Shown: positions 35,102-43,485, counted from the first letter of the stretch. The stretch: 64,000 bases of DNA from Hallerella porci (GCF_003148885.1 NZ_QGHD01000005.1:1-64000); one strand, 5' to 3'. Numbers and translations: made by a program. The notes: a model not told the origin generated them from the letters alone.

Positions 35102-35584
35102 TTATTTTACGCGGATAATTTCACTTGTGCGCCTGCCGTGCAGCAGTCTGTAAAAGGGATAAAGCAAACTCTCACGAGAAATCGATGCGAAGACGACCGT
35201 GTCGGCGTGAAGAGCAGAAATGTGATTGGCAAAGCGGGAAGTGGCTGTCGAATAATGCAAACGCTGATGGCAAGAAAGGATGAGAAGACGGTCTTCGTCA
35301 AGCGCTTTTCCTTCGACGTGGGAAAGTTCTACCGGAATCGATTTTCCCAAAATCCAAACGGCACTGCCGCCGTTTTTTAATGCGGTATGCAATAATGCTT
35401 TCTCGGCATCGGAATGAAAAGTCCCGATAAAGCAGACGCCATTTTTCGCTTGATTCCGTCCCCAACAGCGGATTTTTTCTTTTTCCATTTCGCTAGAATT
35501 GCGCGACGCAAAAAACGCCATTTTGGAAACATTCCAAAGATTCAAATTGCCCAAGTATTCACGGACAGGAAAATTTTCAAACAT
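35102..35584 (-). CDS. DprA/Smf-like Rossmann-fold protein
   Basis: 160 residues. AFFASRNSSEMEKEKIRCWG and CFIGTFHSDAEKALLHTALK, followed by SAVWILGKSIP, resemble the DprA/LOG-type Rossmann fold, and the end (LHYSTATSRFANHISALHAD) fits the rest of that fold. Full DprA is larger, so this is a single-domain relative, perhaps nucleotide- or DNA-binding. It is convergent with recF, the stops touching (35101/35102). Its leader has a terminator-like hairpin and sequence that can pair with the start codon. Confidence 0.65.
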   Translation of the reverse strand: MFENFPVREYLGNLNLWNVSKMAFFASRNSSEMEKEKIRCWGRNQAKNGVCFIGTFHSDAEKALLHTALKNGGSAVWILGKSIPVELSHVEGKALDEDRLLILSCHQRLHYSTATSRFANHISALHADTVVFASISRESLLYPFYRLLHGRRTSEIIRVK

Positions 35585-35636
35585 GATGACTCCATAAAAA
35601 AAGCGTCACATAGGGAATCTATGTAACGCATCATGT
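35581..35636 (-). promoter_or_regulatory. Attenuator-like leader of the DprA-like gene
   Basis: On the minus strand GCGT-t-ACATAG (35629-35619) pairs with CTATGT-g-ACGC (35613-35603), and seven T follow (35602-35596), directly before ATGGAG and the ATG at 35584. An outer pair, ACATGATG with CATCATGT (35636-35629 and 35588-35581), includes the start codon. No gene lies upstream on this strand to be terminated, so a transcript start just upstream would make this an attenuator or a start-masking leader. Confidence 0.55.
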
Positions 35637-35742
35637 GAAATAAAAATACAAAAAAATTTTAGAAAGAATTTTTTGTTCGCTTTTGATGATGAAAACTTCA
35701 TCGCAAACGCTGCGATATTTCGAATCCTAAACTCCTAATTTC

Positions 35743-35748
35743 TAATTT
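35743..35748 (+). promoter_or_regulatory. -10 element TAATTT six bases before uvrB
   Basis: TAATTT, six bases (TATCGC), then ATG at 35755; no Shine-Dalgarno sequence. Predicted leaderless start. Confidence 0.5.
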
Positions 35749-35754
35749 TATCGC

Positions 35755-37911
35755 ATGGCACGTGCACGTAAATCGATTCGTCCTGATCCGTATCAGAAAC
35801 CGTTTATCAAAAAACTTTCTCCGGAACAAAGTAAGCCGGGAATTTTACCCCAATTTTTAGAACCGACTCGGGCAAATTTTGATTTGCATAGCGCTTATGC
35901 GGCGGCGGGCGATCAGCCGGCAGCAATTCGTGCGTTGAGCGAAAATTTTGAACACGGCGAACGCTTTCAATGTTTGCTCGGCGTGACTGGTTCGGGAAAA
36001 ACTTTTACGATGGCGAATGTCATCAAAAATGTGGGAAAGCCGACTCTCGTTTTAACGCATAACAAAACATTAGCGGCGCAACTTTATCAAGAATTCAAAA
36101 CATTTTTTCCGAATAATGCGGTAGAATATTTCGTCAGTTATTACGATTATTATCAGCCCGAAGCGTACATCGTTCACACGGATACTTACATTGAAAAAGA
36201 TGCATCGATTAACGATGAAATTGACAAGTTGCGTTTGCGTGCAACGTCGAATTTACTCACGCGTCGCGACACGATTATCGTCGCATCGGTGAGTTGCATT
36301 TACGGTTTAGGAAGTCCGCGGGAATATTTTGATTTAATGGTGCGGCTCAAAGTCGGCGAAACGATGGAACGCGATGTGATATTGATGCAGCTTGTGCACA
36401 TTCAATATCAGCGAAATGATTTTGCTTTAGAACGCGGATCGTTCCGCGTGCGCGGTGACGTCATTGAAATTTATCCGAGCTATGATGATGTCGGCATTCG
36501 CATCGAACTTTTTGGCGATGAAATTGATCGCATTTGTCGATTCGATTTAGTCACGGGAGAAGTCAAAGAAGAATTAAAAGATGTGCGAATTGCTCCCGCA
36601 AAACATTTTGTAACCCGCGAAGATTCTCGGGAAAAAATTGCGCAAAATATTCAGCTCGAATTGAACGATCGCTTAGAAGAATTGACAAAAGAAGAAGCGG
36701 CGTTTCGAAAAAGCGGAAACACTTCCGAAGCGGATGCGCGCGTTCTTGCGCGGGCTCGTCTCGAAAGCCGAACGCATTATGACATGGAAATGATTCGGGC
36801 GACGGGAATTTGCTCGGGCATTGAAAATTATTCTCGAATCGTCGAAGAACGGATGCCGGGAACGCGACCGTTTACCCTTCTCGATTACTTCGGCGACGAT
36901 TGGCTTTTGATGATCGATGAAAGTCATGTGAGCGTTCCGCAAATCGGTGGCATGAGCGAAGGCGATAAAGCTCGCAAAACCAATTTGGTGCAATACGGAT
37001 TTCGGTTGCCGTGTGCGCTCGATAACCGCCCGATGAATTTTCAAGAATTCGAAGTCGCTTATCCGCAGCAAGTTTTATTTGTCAGCGCGACACCGGGAGA
37101 ATATGAATTAGAAAAAACGGGCGGTGCAATTGTCGAACAAATTAACCGTCCCACAGGACTTTTGGATCCGCAGATAGAAATGTATCCGGTCAAAGGTCAA
37201 ATGGATGTTTTGCTAAAACGCATTTCCGAAGTAACCGCAAAAAATGAACGCGTTTTGGTGACGACTCTTACCAAAAAAATGGCGCAAGATTTAACGGATT
37301 TTTTAATCTCGGTCGGAATTAAAGCGCGTTATTTGCACAGCGATATTAAAACATTAGAACGTCATAAATTATTGCAAGGTTTGCGCAAAGGCGACTTTGA
37401 TGTTTTAGTGGGAATTAACCTTCTCCGCGAAGGCTTGGACTTGCCCGAAGTTTCGCTCGTCGCCATTCTCGATGCGGACAAAGAAGGATTCTTGCGCAAT
37501 TATCGCAGCCTCATTCAAACGATGGGACGTGCGAGTCGCAATGTACACGGAACGGTAATTCTCTTTGCGGATGTGATGACGGATAGCTTAGACAAAGCTC
37601 TTGCCGAAACGCATCGCCGCCGTGCATTACAAGAAGAGTTTAATGCTGAACACGGTATTGTTCCGAAATCGGTGAGCCGTAAATTAGACGATGATTTGGA
37701 AGTCGCAGATCCGCTCGGCGACATCATGAATAAAGGAAAGAAGCCGAAGCGTGGCAAAAAACCGACGCAGAATTTACCGCCCGAAGCCGACGATCCCGAT
37801 ATGGATGCATCCGTGGAAGAATTGGAAGCGAAGATGAAAGCGGCAGCCGCGCGGTTAGATTTTGAAGAAGCCGCTCGGTTGCGCGATATCATCCTTTCCA
37901 GGAAAAGTTAG
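35755..37911 (+). CDS. uvrB: Excinuclease ABC subunit UvrB
   Basis: 718 residues. Damage-verifying helicase subunit of nucleotide excision repair. Walker A LGVTGSGKTFTMANVI (about 75-90), the beta-hairpin YYDYYQPEAYI, DEAD-type DESHVSVPQIGGM, helicase motif MGRASRNVHGTVILFAD, and a C-terminal UVR motif (LEAKMKAAAARLDFEEAARL) that binds UvrC. An N-terminal extension of about 45 residues (ARARKSIRPDPYQKPFIKKL) precedes the usual beginning, which is longer than typical. Confidence 0.96.
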   Translation: MARARKSIRPDPYQKPFIKKLSPEQSKPGILPQFLEPTRANFDLHSAYAAAGDQPAAIRALSENFEHGERFQCLLGVTGSGKTFTMANVIKNVGKPTLVLTHNKTLAAQLYQEFKTFFPNNAVEYFVSYYDYYQPEAYIVHTDTYIEKDASINDEIDKLRLRATSNLLTRRDTIIVASVSCIYGLGSPREYFDLMVRLKVGETMERDVILMQLVHIQYQRNDFALERGSFRVRGDVIEIYPSYDDVGIRIELFGDEIDRICRFDLVTGEVKEELKDVRIAPAKHFVTREDSREKIAQNIQLELNDRLEELTKEEAAFRKSGNTSEADARVLARARLESRTHYDMEMIRATGICSGIENYSRIVEERMPGTRPFTLLDYFGDDWLLMIDESHVSVPQIGGMSEGDKARKTNLVQYGFRLPCALDNRPMNFQEFEVAYPQQVLFVSATPGEYELEKTGGAIVEQINRPTGLLDPQIEMYPVKGQMDVLLKRISEVTAKNERVLVTTLTKKMAQDLTDFLISVGIKARYLHSDIKTLERHKLLQGLRKGDFDVLVGINLLREGLDLPEVSLVAILDADKEGFLRNYRSLIQTMGRASRNVHGTVILFADVMTDSLDKALAETHRRRALQEEFNAEHGIVPKSVSRKLDDDLEVADPLGDIMNKGKKPKRGKKPTQNLPPEADDPDMDASVEELEAKMKAAAARLDFEEAARLRDIILSRKS

Positions 37912-38003
37912 AAGGCTGAAATTTTCAAAACTTTTCCCGCTTTTCTTGGTTTCTTTCTGGTAAAATTTTTAAATTGCTTCTCGAAACAAATTAGGAGAAA
38001 ATT

Positions 38004-39638
38004 ATGCTGAAGAAACTTTCTGCATTTGAAGGTATCAAAGGCCCAATCGTTACCATCGTGATGGACGGTGTCGGTTACAGCCCGAAAGAAGAAGGCAACG
38101 CTGTTGCGCAAGCTCGCAAGCCTTACCTCGATTCTTTGATGAAAAAATACAGCCATGTTTTGCTCAAGGCGCACGGAACCGCAGTCGGTATGCCGAGCGA
38201 TGCAGACATGGGAAACTCCGAAGTGGGACACAACGCAATCGGTGCTGGCCAAGTTTACGAACAGGGCGCAGCTCTCGTTGCAAAGTCCATTCAAACGGGT
38301 GAAATTTTTAAGCGCGACGCTTGGAAAGAAATTACAGAAAATGTCCGTGCGAAAAAGAGCACATTACATTTCCTCGGCCTCTTTAGCGATGGCAATGTGC
38401 ACAGTAATATCGAACATTTGAAAGCGATGATCGCTGAAGCAAAGAAAGAAGGCATCGCAAAAGTACGCGTTCACGTTTTGCTCGACGGTCGTGACGTGCC
38501 CGAAACTTCGGCGCTCGATTATGTGGGACCGTTTGAAAAATTCCTCGACGAATTGCGCTCTCCGGAATTTGACGTTTGCATCGCTTCGGGCGGTGGACGT
38601 ATGAAGATTACGATGGACCGCTACAATGCAAACTGGAAAATGGTGGAACTCGGTTGGAAGACTCACGTCCTCGGCGAAGGCCGCTATTTTGCCAATACGA
38701 CAGAAGCGATTAACACTCTCCGCGCCGAAACCAAGGCGATTGACCAAGATCTTCCGCCGTTTGTCATCGCAAAAGATGGCGCTCCGGTTGGAACAATTCA
38801 AGACGGCGATTCCGTTGTTTACTTTAACTTCCGCGGCGACCGCTCCATCGAAATTACCCGCGCATTTGAAGAAGAACATTTCGTAGAATTTGACCGCGTT
38901 CGTTTCCCGAAGGTAACGTATGCGGGCATGCTTCAGTACGATGGCGACTTGAAGCTTCCGAAGCGTTTCCTCGTTCCGCCTCCGGCGATTGAAAATACGA
39001 GCGGCGAATGGTTCAGCAAAGCGGGCCTCAAACAGTTTGCTTGCTCCGAAACGCAGAAATACGGTCACGTGACCTACTTCTGGAATGGTAACCGTTCTAG
39101 CAAATTCGATGGTGAAACTTACCTCGAAATTCCGTCGGATGTTGTTCCGTTTGAACAGCGTCCGTGGATGAAGTCTGCAGAAATTACCGACTCGATGATC
39201 GATGCTGTTGCAAGCGGCAAGTACAATGTTCTCCGCTGCAACTTCCCGAACGGCGATATGGTTGGCCATACCGGTAGCCTCCGCGCTGCAACGATGGCTG
39301 TTGAAGCTGTGGACTTGGGACTTGCTCGTCTCCTTCCGGTGATCGATGCGATGGGCGGCGTGGCAATCATTACCGCTGACCATGGTAACGCCGACGAAAT
39401 GTATGATGTCGATAAGAAGACTGGTCTTCCGAAAACCAACAAAGATGGTTCCATCAAGGCAAAGACTTCGCATACATTGAATCCGGTTCCGTGTATCTTG
39501 TACGATAACGTCACCGGCGGTCGTCTTTCTTTGAAGGAAGGCTCTTGGGGGCTTTCTAACTTGGCAGCGACCACGGCAAATCTTCTCGGATTCGAAAAAC
39601 ACGAATCTTGGGACGATTCGATGCTCCTCATCAAGTAA
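38004..39638 (+). CDS. gpmI: 2,3-bisphosphoglycerate-independent phosphoglycerate mutase
   Basis: 544 residues, the usual length of GpmI, the manganese-dependent enzyme interconverting 3- and 2-phosphoglycerate. VTIVMDGVGYSPKEEGNAV, then SDADMGNSEVGHNAIGAGQ with the catalytic Ser, HFLGLFSDGNVHS, LDGRDVPETSALDY, FRGDRSIEITRAF and ITADHGNADEMYD (metal ligands). AGGAGA stands before the ATG. Codon use looks more uniform than in neighbours, as expected for a highly expressed glycolytic gene. Confidence 0.96.
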   Translation: MLKKLSAFEGIKGPIVTIVMDGVGYSPKEEGNAVAQARKPYLDSLMKKYSHVLLKAHGTAVGMPSDADMGNSEVGHNAIGAGQVYEQGAALVAKSIQTGEIFKRDAWKEITENVRAKKSTLHFLGLFSDGNVHSNIEHLKAMIAEAKKEGIAKVRVHVLLDGRDVPETSALDYVGPFEKFLDELRSPEFDVCIASGGGRMKITMDRYNANWKMVELGWKTHVLGEGRYFANTTEAINTLRAETKAIDQDLPPFVIAKDGAPVGTIQDGDSVVYFNFRGDRSIEITRAFEEEHFVEFDRVRFPKVTYAGMLQYDGDLKLPKRFLVPPPAIENTSGEWFSKAGLKQFACSETQKYGHVTYFWNGNRSSKFDGETYLEIPSDVVPFEQRPWMKSAEITDSMIDAVASGKYNVLRCNFPNGDMVGHTGSLRAATMAVEAVDLGLARLLPVIDAMGGVAIITADHGNADEMYDVDKKTGLPKTNKDGSIKAKTSHTLNPVPCILYDNVTGGRLSLKEGSWGLSNLAATTANLLGFEKHESWDDSMLLIK

Positions 39639-39658
39639 TTGGAAAATCAACGCAAAAA

Positions 39659-39681
39659 GCCCGCCTTCGGCGGGCTTTTTG
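39659..39681 (+). terminator. Terminator after gpmI
   Basis: GCCCGCC (39659-39665), TTC loop, GGCGGGC (39669-39675), TTTTT. Confidence 0.92.
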
Positions 39682-39714
39682 TATGGCAAAAAATAAAATT
39701 CTTAACAATTTGTA

Positions 39715-39743
39715 TTGACTTGATGTATTTGCAGTTGTATATT
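39715..39743 (+). promoter_or_regulatory. Sigma-70-type promoter of first toxin-antitoxin-like pair
   Basis: TTGACT (39715-39720), 17-base spacer, TATATT (39738-39743). The ATG begins six bases later at 39750, so the transcript would start at or next to the start codon. Confidence 0.7.
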
Positions 39744-39749
39744 TAAAAT

Positions 39750-39998
39750 ATGAGTTTGAGAATAAGCAATCATGCAAAAGAACAATTAGTGAAACGTGGA
39801 ATTTCGGAACAAGAGGTCTTAGATGTGTTTTCTGGCAAAAATAAAGCAAAATTTTCTAGACCATCCGACAAAGATTCCGACTGCGTTGAGCTTTTTGCAG
39901 TAATTAGAGAAAGACTTTGCAAAATTGTTTATTCTGTAACTACAGAAACAGTGGCTACGGCTTATTTTTTAAGAGGTGAAAAATGGAAACAAATTTAG
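39750..39998 (+). CDS. DUF4258-type protein, probable toxin of a TA pair
   Basis: 82 residues. SNHAKEQLVKRGISEQEVLD is the pattern of DUF4258, small proteins related in length and setting to BrnT/RelE-type toxins, and ERLCKIVYSVTTETVATAY supplies the late strand pair. The 3' end overlaps the next gene by 16 bases, a common toxin-antitoxin arrangement. No Shine-Dalgarno sequence; the promoter position implies a leaderless message. It is visibly related to the protein at 42456. Toxicity is inferred. Confidence 0.72.
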   Translation: MSLRISNHAKEQLVKRGISEQEVLDVFSGKNKAKFSRPSDKDSDCVELFAVIRERLCKIVYSVTTETVATAYFLRGEKWKQI

Positions 39999-40288
39999 CT
40001 GAAAAATACATAGAAGAACTTGCTGCTAAGTTTGAAAATCAAACCGAAGAAGAAGAATGGGAAGATTTTCAAAAGGCAAAAACAGAAGGCTTGTTGTTTT
40101 CTGGTGAAGGTGTTTTAGAAAAGGCTATTGCAGTTGTAAAAGAAAGAATGGAACACAAAAAGAAAATGTATTCCTTTCGACTAAAAACTTCAACTGTGGA
40201 TAAAATTAAGCTCAAAGCGAAAAAGGCGAATGTTCCGTATCAAACTTATGTGAACGCCATTTTAGACGCGGTCGCTGCTGCGGAATAA
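39983..40288 (+). CDS. Ribbon-helix-helix protein, probable antitoxin
   Basis: 101 residues. Acidic N-terminus (KFENQTEEEEWEDFQKAK) and a C-terminal ribbon-helix-helix, MYSFRLKTSTVDKIKLKAKK followed by ANVPYQTYVNAILDAVAAAE (about 61-100), as in BrnA/CopG-type antitoxins. The N-terminus should wrap the toxin and the C-terminus bind the operator. Start ATG 39983 lies inside the toxin gene with GAGGTG upstream. A terminator follows. Confidence 0.75.
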   Translation: METNLAEKYIEELAAKFENQTEEEEWEDFQKAKTEGLLFSGEGVLEKAIAVVKERMEHKKKMYSFRLKTSTVDKIKLKAKKANVPYQTYVNAILDAVAAAE

Positions 40289-40310
40289 TTCGCTGAAATT
40301 TTCAAAAGGA

Positions 40311-40335
40311 AGCCTCCTTGAAGGAGGCTTTTTGA
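40311..40335 (+). terminator. Terminator after first TA-like pair
   Basis: AGCCTCC (40311-40317) pairs with GGAGGCT (40323-40329), then TTTTT. Confidence 0.88.
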
Positions 40336-40430
40336 CTTGGATGAAGTGACGCTAAAAAATACATAGCAGAGAATGTTCTTTTTGATTCAAAAAAGTGTAT
40401 TTTCAAACAAGACATTTTCAGAGGATTGAT

Positions 40431-41417
40431 ATGAATTTTAAAAAAGTGATGACTGCTTTTGGGCTTGTTGCCTCTTTCGGTCTTGCTGCGTGCAGCAGCG
40501 ATTCTTCTTCGGGTGCCGATCCAGAAGATCTTTCGAGCAGCAGCTCAGCGCCAATCGTTCTCCCTGAAACGAACGGTGATTCTTTGGTGAAATTTACCAG
40601 CATGAATGCATCGCCAAGCGGTGCGACTTCGATTATTTTCACGGGTTCTGTTTCGACAAATTTGGATGCGGATACTTCGGCGGTAATCGATTCGATTAAC
40701 TTTAAATTGGGAAATGAAACCGGCGGACAAATTACTTCGTCCTTTACCTTTACGCAGTTGACTGCGCCGACGGCAAATTTGAATTTGATTAAACTTTCTC
40801 CGGCTTTGGATTTGACTTCGTTTAAGGATTGCGGAAATCTTTCGGCTTACTTAATCGTTTACGGTCATAGCTTAACGCAATCGTTTGTGGCAATTGATAC
40901 GATTCCGTTTGCGAAGGGCTGCGTTGTGGAAGAAAGCAGTTCAAGCGTTGCCGTTGAAGATCCTGTTCTCACCGCATGGGAAGTTGAACTTTCAACGAGT
41001 GCTACGAAATCGAATGCTGTCGATTTGGATTCCAAAACAGTTTACTTCAAACAACAAATTTCTGCTGAAACGGCTCCGCTTTTGGACTTATACTTAGCCC
41101 GCGAAAATAAAGCGCCGGTTCTTTATACCAACGGCAATTTGACTGAATTTGCAGTGGCAAATGCTTCGACAATTGTCCCGGAAACGAAGAGCGCTTCGGA
41201 CTATTTAAGCTATCCGAAACCAGCGCATGTGAGCGATTTCGCTTTCAAAGATACGCCGACGAATTCGGTCACTGATTTCGAAACGACTGCGTTCATTGTG
41301 AAAACGCCGTCTTATGATGAAACCACCGGAAAAGGCTTCTATGTCATTCTTCCGCACGAAGCAGAGGAAGCGGGAAGCAGCGTTTCGATGACTCTCACCA
41401 TTCTCGGTGTTTGGTAA
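40431..41417 (+). CDS. Lipoprotein, unknown function
   Basis: 328 residues. Signal and lipobox FGLAACSSDSS, a short acidic/Ser spacer, a first beta-rich domain (about 40-165), a Ser-rich joint (CVVEESSSSVAV), and a second beta-rich domain with SYDETTGKGFYVILPHEAEE and a final SMTLTILGVW. No family is recognised. GAGG stands seven bases before the ATG; terminators on both sides make it a single-gene unit. Confidence 0.8.
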   Translation: MNFKKVMTAFGLVASFGLAACSSDSSSGADPEDLSSSSSAPIVLPETNGDSLVKFTSMNASPSGATSIIFTGSVSTNLDADTSAVIDSINFKLGNETGGQITSSFTFTQLTAPTANLNLIKLSPALDLTSFKDCGNLSAYLIVYGHSLTQSFVAIDTIPFAKGCVVEESSSSVAVEDPVLTAWEVELSTSATKSNAVDLDSKTVYFKQQISAETAPLLDLYLARENKAPVLYTNGNLTEFAVANASTIVPETKSASDYLSYPKPAHVSDFAFKDTPTNSVTDFETTAFIVKTPSYDETTGKGFYVILPHEAEEAGSSVSMTLTILGVW

Positions 41418-41437
41418 CATTTCTCTTTCTCTCTATC

Positions 41438-41467
41438 AAAAGTTCCCGGTGACGGGAACTTTTTTTA
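41438..41467 (+). terminator. Terminator after lipoprotein gene
   Basis: AAAGTTCCCG pairs with CGGGAACTTT around GTGA (41439-41462); T-run follows. Confidence 0.88.
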
Positions 41468-41510
41468 TGCCGGCCGAAAATTTTCTAAATAAAAAGAAAC
41501 AGGAAAACTC

Positions 41511-42413
41511 ATGTTGTGGCGAATGACTCTTTTGACGAATCCGGACCGTTGCAATTTGCAATGTGCGCTATGCTTTTTAAAACAGCGCAGACATCAATTC
41601 GGAAAAGGCGAAATGCCTTGGGAAATTGCGGAAAAAGCGGTGCGAAAATTTGCCGTTGAAGGAATCCGCGAAGTCATTCCAAGTACAATGGGGGAACCGT
41701 TACTTTATACGCATTTTGAAAAATTAGAAGCGCTCGTTCGCGAATTGCATTTGAAATTAAATGTGACGACGAATGGAAGTTTTCCGATGAAAGGTGCGCG
41801 AGCTTGGGCGCAAGAATTGCTTCCGATTTCAAGCGATATCAAAGTGAGCTGCTGGGGATTTTCCGAAAAAGTTTGGAAAAATTTATGCGTCGGGATGGAT
41901 GTTTCGCAGTACAAAAAAAATCTCCGAGAATTTTTGCAAGTGCGAAATGAACTTGCCGAAAAATTTGAAGAACTTTCAAAAATTTCTTTGCAGATGGCGG
42001 TTTGCAAAACGAATCGCGATGATGTGGAACGCGTATTGGAATGGGCGTTAGAATTGGGATGCAATCGGGTCAAGTTAAATCGGGCTGTTTTTCTTTCGCA
42101 AGCAGAAGAATTAAAAAAACGCGAAGCGATTCCTTCCGAAGAATTTTTTGATAGCGAAAAATGGAAAAATTTACCGCTAAAAATCGAAGGCACTTTTTTA
42201 AAACCCGAAGAAAAATGGCAACAAAAAAATTGCCCCTTTCTCGGCCGTGAAATTTGGGTGCTTCCCGACGGCTCAACGGAACCGTGTCCCGATCCCGAAA
42301 ATCGTTTCGGTGAACATCTCGCTTCTGAAAATCGATGTGATAATTGTCATTTGTTTCCAAAAAATATTCAACAACTTAATTCATTTTTGTTAAAGAAAAT
42401 TGTTAAAGATTGA
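41511..42413 (+). CDS. Radical SAM protein with SPASM-like C-terminus
   Basis: 300 residues. N-terminal CNLQCALC at about 15-22 (CX3CX2C, the iron-sulfur cluster of radical SAM enzymes), then STMGEPLLYTHFEKLEALV (GGE-like motif with MGEP) and LNVTTNGS. A C-terminal Cys cluster (CPFLGREIWVLPDG, PCPD, CDNCHLF) suggests an auxiliary SPASM-type cluster. No peptide substrate gene is next to it, so the substrate is unknown. AGGAAA stands before the ATG. The two TA-like pairs flank it and the lipoprotein gene. Confidence 0.85.
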   Translation: MLWRMTLLTNPDRCNLQCALCFLKQRRHQFGKGEMPWEIAEKAVRKFAVEGIREVIPSTMGEPLLYTHFEKLEALVRELHLKLNVTTNGSFPMKGARAWAQELLPISSDIKVSCWGFSEKVWKNLCVGMDVSQYKKNLREFLQVRNELAEKFEELSKISLQMAVCKTNRDDVERVLEWALELGCNRVKLNRAVFLSQAEELKKREAIPSEEFFDSEKWKNLPLKIEGTFLKPEEKWQQKNCPFLGREIWVLPDGSTEPCPDPENRFGEHLASENRCDNCHLFPKNIQQLNSFLLKKIVKD

Positions 42414-42421
42414 TTGGAATC

Positions 42422-42449
42422 TTGATAGAGTTTAGAAAAAATCTATATT
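42422..42449 (+). promoter_or_regulatory. Promoter of second toxin-antitoxin-like pair
   Basis: TTGATA (42422-42427), 16-base spacer, TATATT (42444-42449), then six bases to ATG 42456: the same geometry as the first pair. Confidence 0.65.
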
Positions 42450-42455
42450 CTACTT

Positions 42456-42689
42456 ATGGGTTTGAGGATAAGTGATCATGCAAAAGAACATATGGCTCGC
42501 TGTGGAATTTCTGAGCAAGATGTTGTAGATGTTTTGTGTGGTAAATGCAAAATTTTAAAAAAGGTTATTTCGCAAAAAGATGAATCTTGTTCGTTGATTT
42601 TTGCAGAAGCTTCTGGAAAAATTTGCAAAATCGTTTATTCTGAAACTTCAAATACCATTGTTACGGCTTTTACTGTAAGGAGGCTATAA
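42456..42689 (+). CDS. DUF4258-type protein, second copy
   Basis: 77 residues. Closely parallels the protein at 39750: both begin M(S/G)LRIS and keep DHAKEH/NHAKEQ and CGISEQDVVDVLCGK/RGISEQEVLDVFSGK, with a late KICKIVYSETSNTIVTAF. The overlap with its partner is one base (TAATG) instead of 16. It has no Shine-Dalgarno sequence; the promoter distance suggests a leaderless start. Confidence 0.72.
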   Translation: MGLRISDHAKEHMARCGISEQDVVDVLCGKCKILKKVISQKDESCSLIFAEASGKICKIVYSETSNTIVTAFTVRRL

Positions 42690-42991
42690 TGAAAAAAAGA
42701 ATGACAGATGAAGAAATAGAACGTATTGCTTCTTATTATGAAAATCAAACTGAAGAAGAAGCCGATGCGGAACTCAAATGGGCAGAAAAAAATGATCTAG
42801 TTGTGAAAGGTCCGACTCCATTTAACGAAGCATCAAAAATTCTTTCTACAAAGTATAAAGCTTATTTGAAACGTCAAGAAAAAAACAAACTTAAAATTGG
42901 GACGAATTTGGATGTTGCTGTTGTGGAAGAATTAAAAAAACGAGTAGCTCATTTGGGTATGCCTAATACGATGAAAATCATTAAAATGTAA
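42689..42991 (+). CDS. Antitoxin-like protein, second copy, C-terminus shortened
   Basis: 100 residues. The N-terminal half (EIERIASYYENQTEEEADAE) matches the acidic half of the first antitoxin. The C-terminal part starts as a ribbon-helix-helix (KLKIGTNLDVAVVEELKKRV) but ends LGMPNTMKIIKM, lacking the full last helix seen in the first copy. It may be truncated or frame-disturbed, or simply diverged. AAGGAGG lies six bases before the ATG. No terminator is seen downstream. Confidence 0.68.
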   Translation: MKKRMTDEEIERIASYYENQTEEEADAELKWAEKNDLVVKGPTPFNEASKILSTKYKAYLKRQEKNKLKIGTNLDVAVVEELKKRVAHLGMPNTMKIIKM

Positions 42992-43131
42992 AAAAATTTC
43001 GCATGGATTGACCAAATTCACATTTTTTGCATTTGAGATGATTTTCAATGAAAAACGAGTAAAAATATTCAACATTTTTCCCCAAAATGAGCTATTATTT
43101 GAAAAGGCTTATTTAACAGCCTGGATAAATT

Positions 43132-43398
43132 ATGAAAAGCATTTATGTTGGTAATCTCCCCTTTGCGTTCCGCGACGCCGACCTCGCCGGCCTCTTCGCT
43201 GAATTTGGCGAAATCAAGAGCGCAAAGATCATCATGGACCGCGATACAGGTCGCAGCAAAGGTTTCGGCTTCGTTGAAATCGAAGACGACGGTGTTGCAG
43301 CAAACGCAGTCGAACAGCTGAATGGCAAGGAAGTGAACGGTCGTCCACTCCGCGTCAATGAGGCTCGCCCGAGAGAACCGCGTCCGCGCCGTTTCTAA
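43132..43398 (+). CDS. RRM-type RNA-binding protein
   Basis: 88 residues, a single RNA recognition motif with RNP2 IYVGNLPF (4-11) and RNP1 KGFGFVEI (about 43-50), plus a short basic tail (REPRPRRF). Such stand-alone RRM proteins bind single-stranded RNA and are often cold-induced. The 140-base leader is AT-rich and contains a small GGCT/AGCC-like hairpin about 20 bases before the ATG. GGAT stands before the ATG. Terminator downstream. Confidence 0.92.
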   Translation: MKSIYVGNLPFAFRDADLAGLFAEFGEIKSAKIIMDRDTGRSKGFGFVEIEDDGVAANAVEQLNGKEVNGRPLRVNEARPREPRPRRF

Positions 43399-43406
43399 AA
43401 GAAGAA

Positions 43407-43437
43407 AAGGCTGCAATCGGTTGCAGCCTTTTTTTAT
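43407..43437 (+). terminator. Terminator after RRM gene
   Basis: AAGGCTGCAA (43407-43416), TCGG, TTGCAGCCTT (43421-43430), T-run. Confidence 0.92.
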
Positions 43438-43473
43438 GCTTTTTCGGCTTTCATTTCGCCAAACAAAACTTTC

Positions 43474-43479
43474 TATTTT
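43474..43479 (+). promoter_or_regulatory. -10 element TATTTT six bases before helicase ATG
   Basis: TATTTT, six bases (AAGGGT), ATG 43486. AAGGG abuts the ATG and is too close for a standard ribosome site. Confidence 0.4.
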
Positions 43480-43485
43480 AAGGGT

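Noticed and set aside
38364-39689. Long minus-strand open frame opposite gpmI
   Set aside because: Antisense shadow of a strongly conserved glycolytic gene; it spans its terminator and has no recognisable domain.
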